NCBI GenBank assembly: GCA_016872175.1
Contig: VHBA01000001.1
Coordinates: 66,757 to 101,033 of the forward strand
DNA length: 34,277 nt
Source: Sphingomonadales bacterium
GTDB taxonomy: Bacteria > Bacteroidota > Bacteroidia > NS11-12g > UBA955
Reading direction: 5' to 3'
Shown here: positions 33,132 through 34,277 of the stretch, one piece after another
Numbering within the stretch: the first letter of the stretch is position 1
Layout: each line of letters opens with the position of its first letter
Program-made: the position numbers and the translations under genes
The notes under the pieces: model-generated
What the model saw: only the letters and a program-made list of their open reading frames with translations
What the model was told of the DNA's origin: nothing
The model's database searches: none

Positions 33132-33977
33132 TTGCGCATAAGAATAGGCGGTGTACCTGAGCATTTTAATCTGCTATGGCAAATGCCATATACCAGGGAA
33201 GTGTTCAGAAGCAGAGGCATCACCTATGAATGGTTTGATTTTCCGGGCGGGACCGGAGCAATGTCTGAGGCCTTAAAAAACAGGGAAATTGACATTGCTG
33301 TTATGCTTACAGAAGGTGCCATTGCTGCCATAGCTGGAGGAGAAGATTTTGCCATACGGTTACCATTTGTCATGTCGCCGTTAATCTGGGGCGTATTTGT
33401 GAATGCAAACAAAACAAATGAAGAACTTCCTGTATTGCAGCAGGCCAGGTTTGCGGTAAGTCGTTTGCAAAGTGGAAGTCATTTGATGGCTAAGTTTTTT
33501 GCCAATCGAGAGGCTGGAATTACGCTCAGTGATGAACCGTTTGTTATCACTCAGCATATAGATGGAGCGAGAAAAGCATTGGCTGAGGGCAATGCAGATT
33601 ATTTTCTTTGGGAAAAATACATGACTTCCATTTGGGTTGATAAGGGAGAATTTAGGCAAATTAGTGAAATAACCGCACCATGGCCGGTATTTGTATTTGT
33701 AACCCAAAAACATGATCTGGCTGATTTTATTATGTTAGCCGAATCCTTACAACAATCTTTGGAGAATTTCTATTGTGGCAATATTATGGATTGGATTGTA
33801 CCATTATCAGAAAAATACAATATATCAGAAGAGAACGTAAGGCATTGGCTGTCTAGAATAAAATATTATGATGGCAATGGTTATTGGCCTGACAGAATAT
33901 CGGCAGCAGCTTTGATTATGAAGGCAAATGGTATGTTAAGAACTTTACCTAAGCGCACAGATTTAATCGTTACATAA
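33132..33977 (+). CDS. orphan periplasmic-binding-protein-like protein (PBP2 fold, Ca3427/NMT1-like), cytosolic
   Basis: The product has 281 residues. The start must be TTG 33132: the stop of the previous gene lies one codon upstream in the same frame, and the family N-terminus (IRIGGVPEHFNLLWQMPY) follows at once. It has the two-lobed type 2 binding fold of NMT1/THI5-like substrate-binding proteins: GGTGAMSEALKNREIDIAVMLTEG, FAVSRLQSGSHLMAKFFA, FVITQHIDGARKALAEGNADYFLWEK. There is no signal peptide and no ABC permease or ATPase nearby, as in the soluble group that includes Candida Ca3427. It may bind a small pyrimidine-like ligand in the cytosol; the ligand is unknown. It follows the T9SS gene by three bases. 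Confidence 0.85.
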   Translation: MRIRIGGVPEHFNLLWQMPYTREVFRSRGITYEWFDFPGGTGAMSEALKNREIDIAVMLTEGAIAAIAGGEDFAIRLPFVMSPLIWGVFVNANKTNEELPVLQQARFAVSRLQSGSHLMAKFFANREAGITLSDEPFVITQHIDGARKALAEGNADYFLWEKYMTSIWVDKGEFRQISEITAPWPVFVFVTQKHDLADFIMLAESLQQSLENFYCGNIMDWIVPLSEKYNISEENVRHWLSRIKYYDGNGYWPDRISAAALIMKANGMLRTLPKRTDLIVT

Positions 33978-33989
33978 TTTACATTATGT
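33972..33989 (+). other. AT-rich hairpin at the stop codon
   Basis: ACATAAT-TTAC-ATTATGT is a perfect 7-bp inverted repeat that begins inside the last codons (stop at 33975-33977). It may help transcription end or protect the 3' end, upstream of the stronger hairpin. Confidence 0.35.
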
Positions 33990-34006
33990 TAAGTTATAGT
34001 TTTAAA

Positions 34007-34039
34007 AATAAAGGGAATCTCTTCCCTTTATTAGTTTTT
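34007..34039. terminator. bidirectional intrinsic terminator
   Basis: AATAAAGGGAA (34007-34017) and TTCCCTTTATT (34022-34032) form a perfect 11-bp stem with loop TCTC. A T run follows on the plus strand (34035-34039), and the run of As at 34004-34008 gives Ts on the minus strand. It lies exactly between the convergent binding-protein gene and the partial gene at the right edge. Confidence 0.88.
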
Positions 34040-34277
34040 ACTTAATAGACTCAAGGTTTTTTATCTGTGCACTATAAGCCTCGGCGGATGCCTTATCTCC
34101 CATCTCAACAGCGCACTGTTTGAGTGCTTTGTAAATATTTATTTGGTCGGCAATACCATAAGCTGAGTTCTCACTGGCTTTTTCCAAATGACCTCTTGCA
34201 CGACCAAACAAAGAAATCAGACTTGCGTTCAATTCCTTCATTTTAGCTGCATTAGCCCTGGACATTTGATCATAATA
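34038..34277 (-). CDS. C-terminal fragment of a helical, TPR-like protein (5' part outside window)
   Basis: The frame stays open through the right edge (YYDQMSRANAAKMKELNAS), so this is the last 79 residues of a longer protein; the ATG at 34265 is probably internal. The sequence is fully helical, and its final part (IADQINIYKALKQCAVEMGDKASAEAYSAQIKN) has the A-x-x-x-G-D...A-x-A/Y spacing of a last tetratricopeptide unit. Similar tails occur in Bacteroidota TPR proteins, but identity cannot be decided from this fragment. The stop codon overlaps the T run of the bidirectional terminator. Confidence 0.7.
   Translation of the reverse strand, partial: YYDQMSRANAAKMKELNASLISLFGRARGHLEKASENSAYGIADQINIYKALKQCAVEMGDKASAEAYSAQIKNLESIK

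Noticed and set aside
1-34277. Mobile elements, CRISPR arrays, rRNA, riboswitches, toxin-antitoxin pairs
   Set aside because: I looked for transposase or integrase motifs, regular short repeats, rRNA core sequences and classic riboswitch-like leaders; the intergenic gaps are too short for most of these and none was found.

Overview
The window looks like a piece of a Bacteroidota chromosome, probably an aerobic, free-living member of the Chitinophagia/Sphingobacteriia/Flavobacteriia type. Four things point there. Three large secreted proteins end in type IX secretion (T9SS) sorting domains, two of type A and one of type B ('gliding motility-associated C-terminal'). A TonB receptor is paired with a DUF4249 lipoprotein. 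Lipoproteins and signal peptides cleaved before Gln are common. Promoters match the Bacteroidota TTTG-N19-TAnnTTTG consensus. Taxonomy below phylum is inference. No insertion sequence, prophage, CRISPR array or rRNA was seen; coding density is very high and most genes sit in tight operons.

Left part (1-5951): the start of a class I methyltransferase (3' end outside the window), tRNA-Leu(UAA) with promoter and terminator, a TPR lipoprotein, a small lipocalin-like lipoprotein behind tcdA, a membrane-anchored lysozyme-like protein divergent from tcdA, and a secreted subtilisin with a T9SS tail.

Middle-left (5932-12478, minus strand): six closely spaced genes read as one unit: glutaryl-CoA dehydrogenase, an unknown secreted protein, phosphohexomutase, a DUF2279 exported protein that seems to start at ATT, and two acyltransferases resembling the GlsA/GlsB pair that makes glycine lipids in Bacteroides. 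Divergent from it lie folB, the TonB receptor/DUF4249 pair and a uvrA paralogue lacking half of its first zinc site (12549-19006, plus strand).

Middle-right (19026-28110, minus strand): a short NFACT/RqcH-like protein, then a six-gene operon driven by a near-perfect promoter at 28080-28110. It encodes two related lipoproteins, a Tat-signal DUF1501 protein, a lipoprotein with a CX4CH haem motif, a small lipoprotein, and an 1164-residue T9SS cargo protein with a CUB domain and repeated Ig-like modules. Several start and stop codons overlap. This is the best candidate here for an undescribed envelope system.

Right part (28254-34277): an AT-rich intergenic region with one perfect DnaA box, homogentisate dioxygenase, a 1223-residue Asp-box/PKD T9SS protein, an orphan periplasmic-binding-protein-like gene without signal peptide, a strong bidirectional terminator, and the C-terminal fragment of a helical (TPR-like) protein running off the window.

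A recurrent regulatory theme is that -7 promoter elements lie only 3-7 bases before many start codons, suggesting leaderless or near-leaderless mRNAs. Several genes start with GTG, TTG or apparently ATT.
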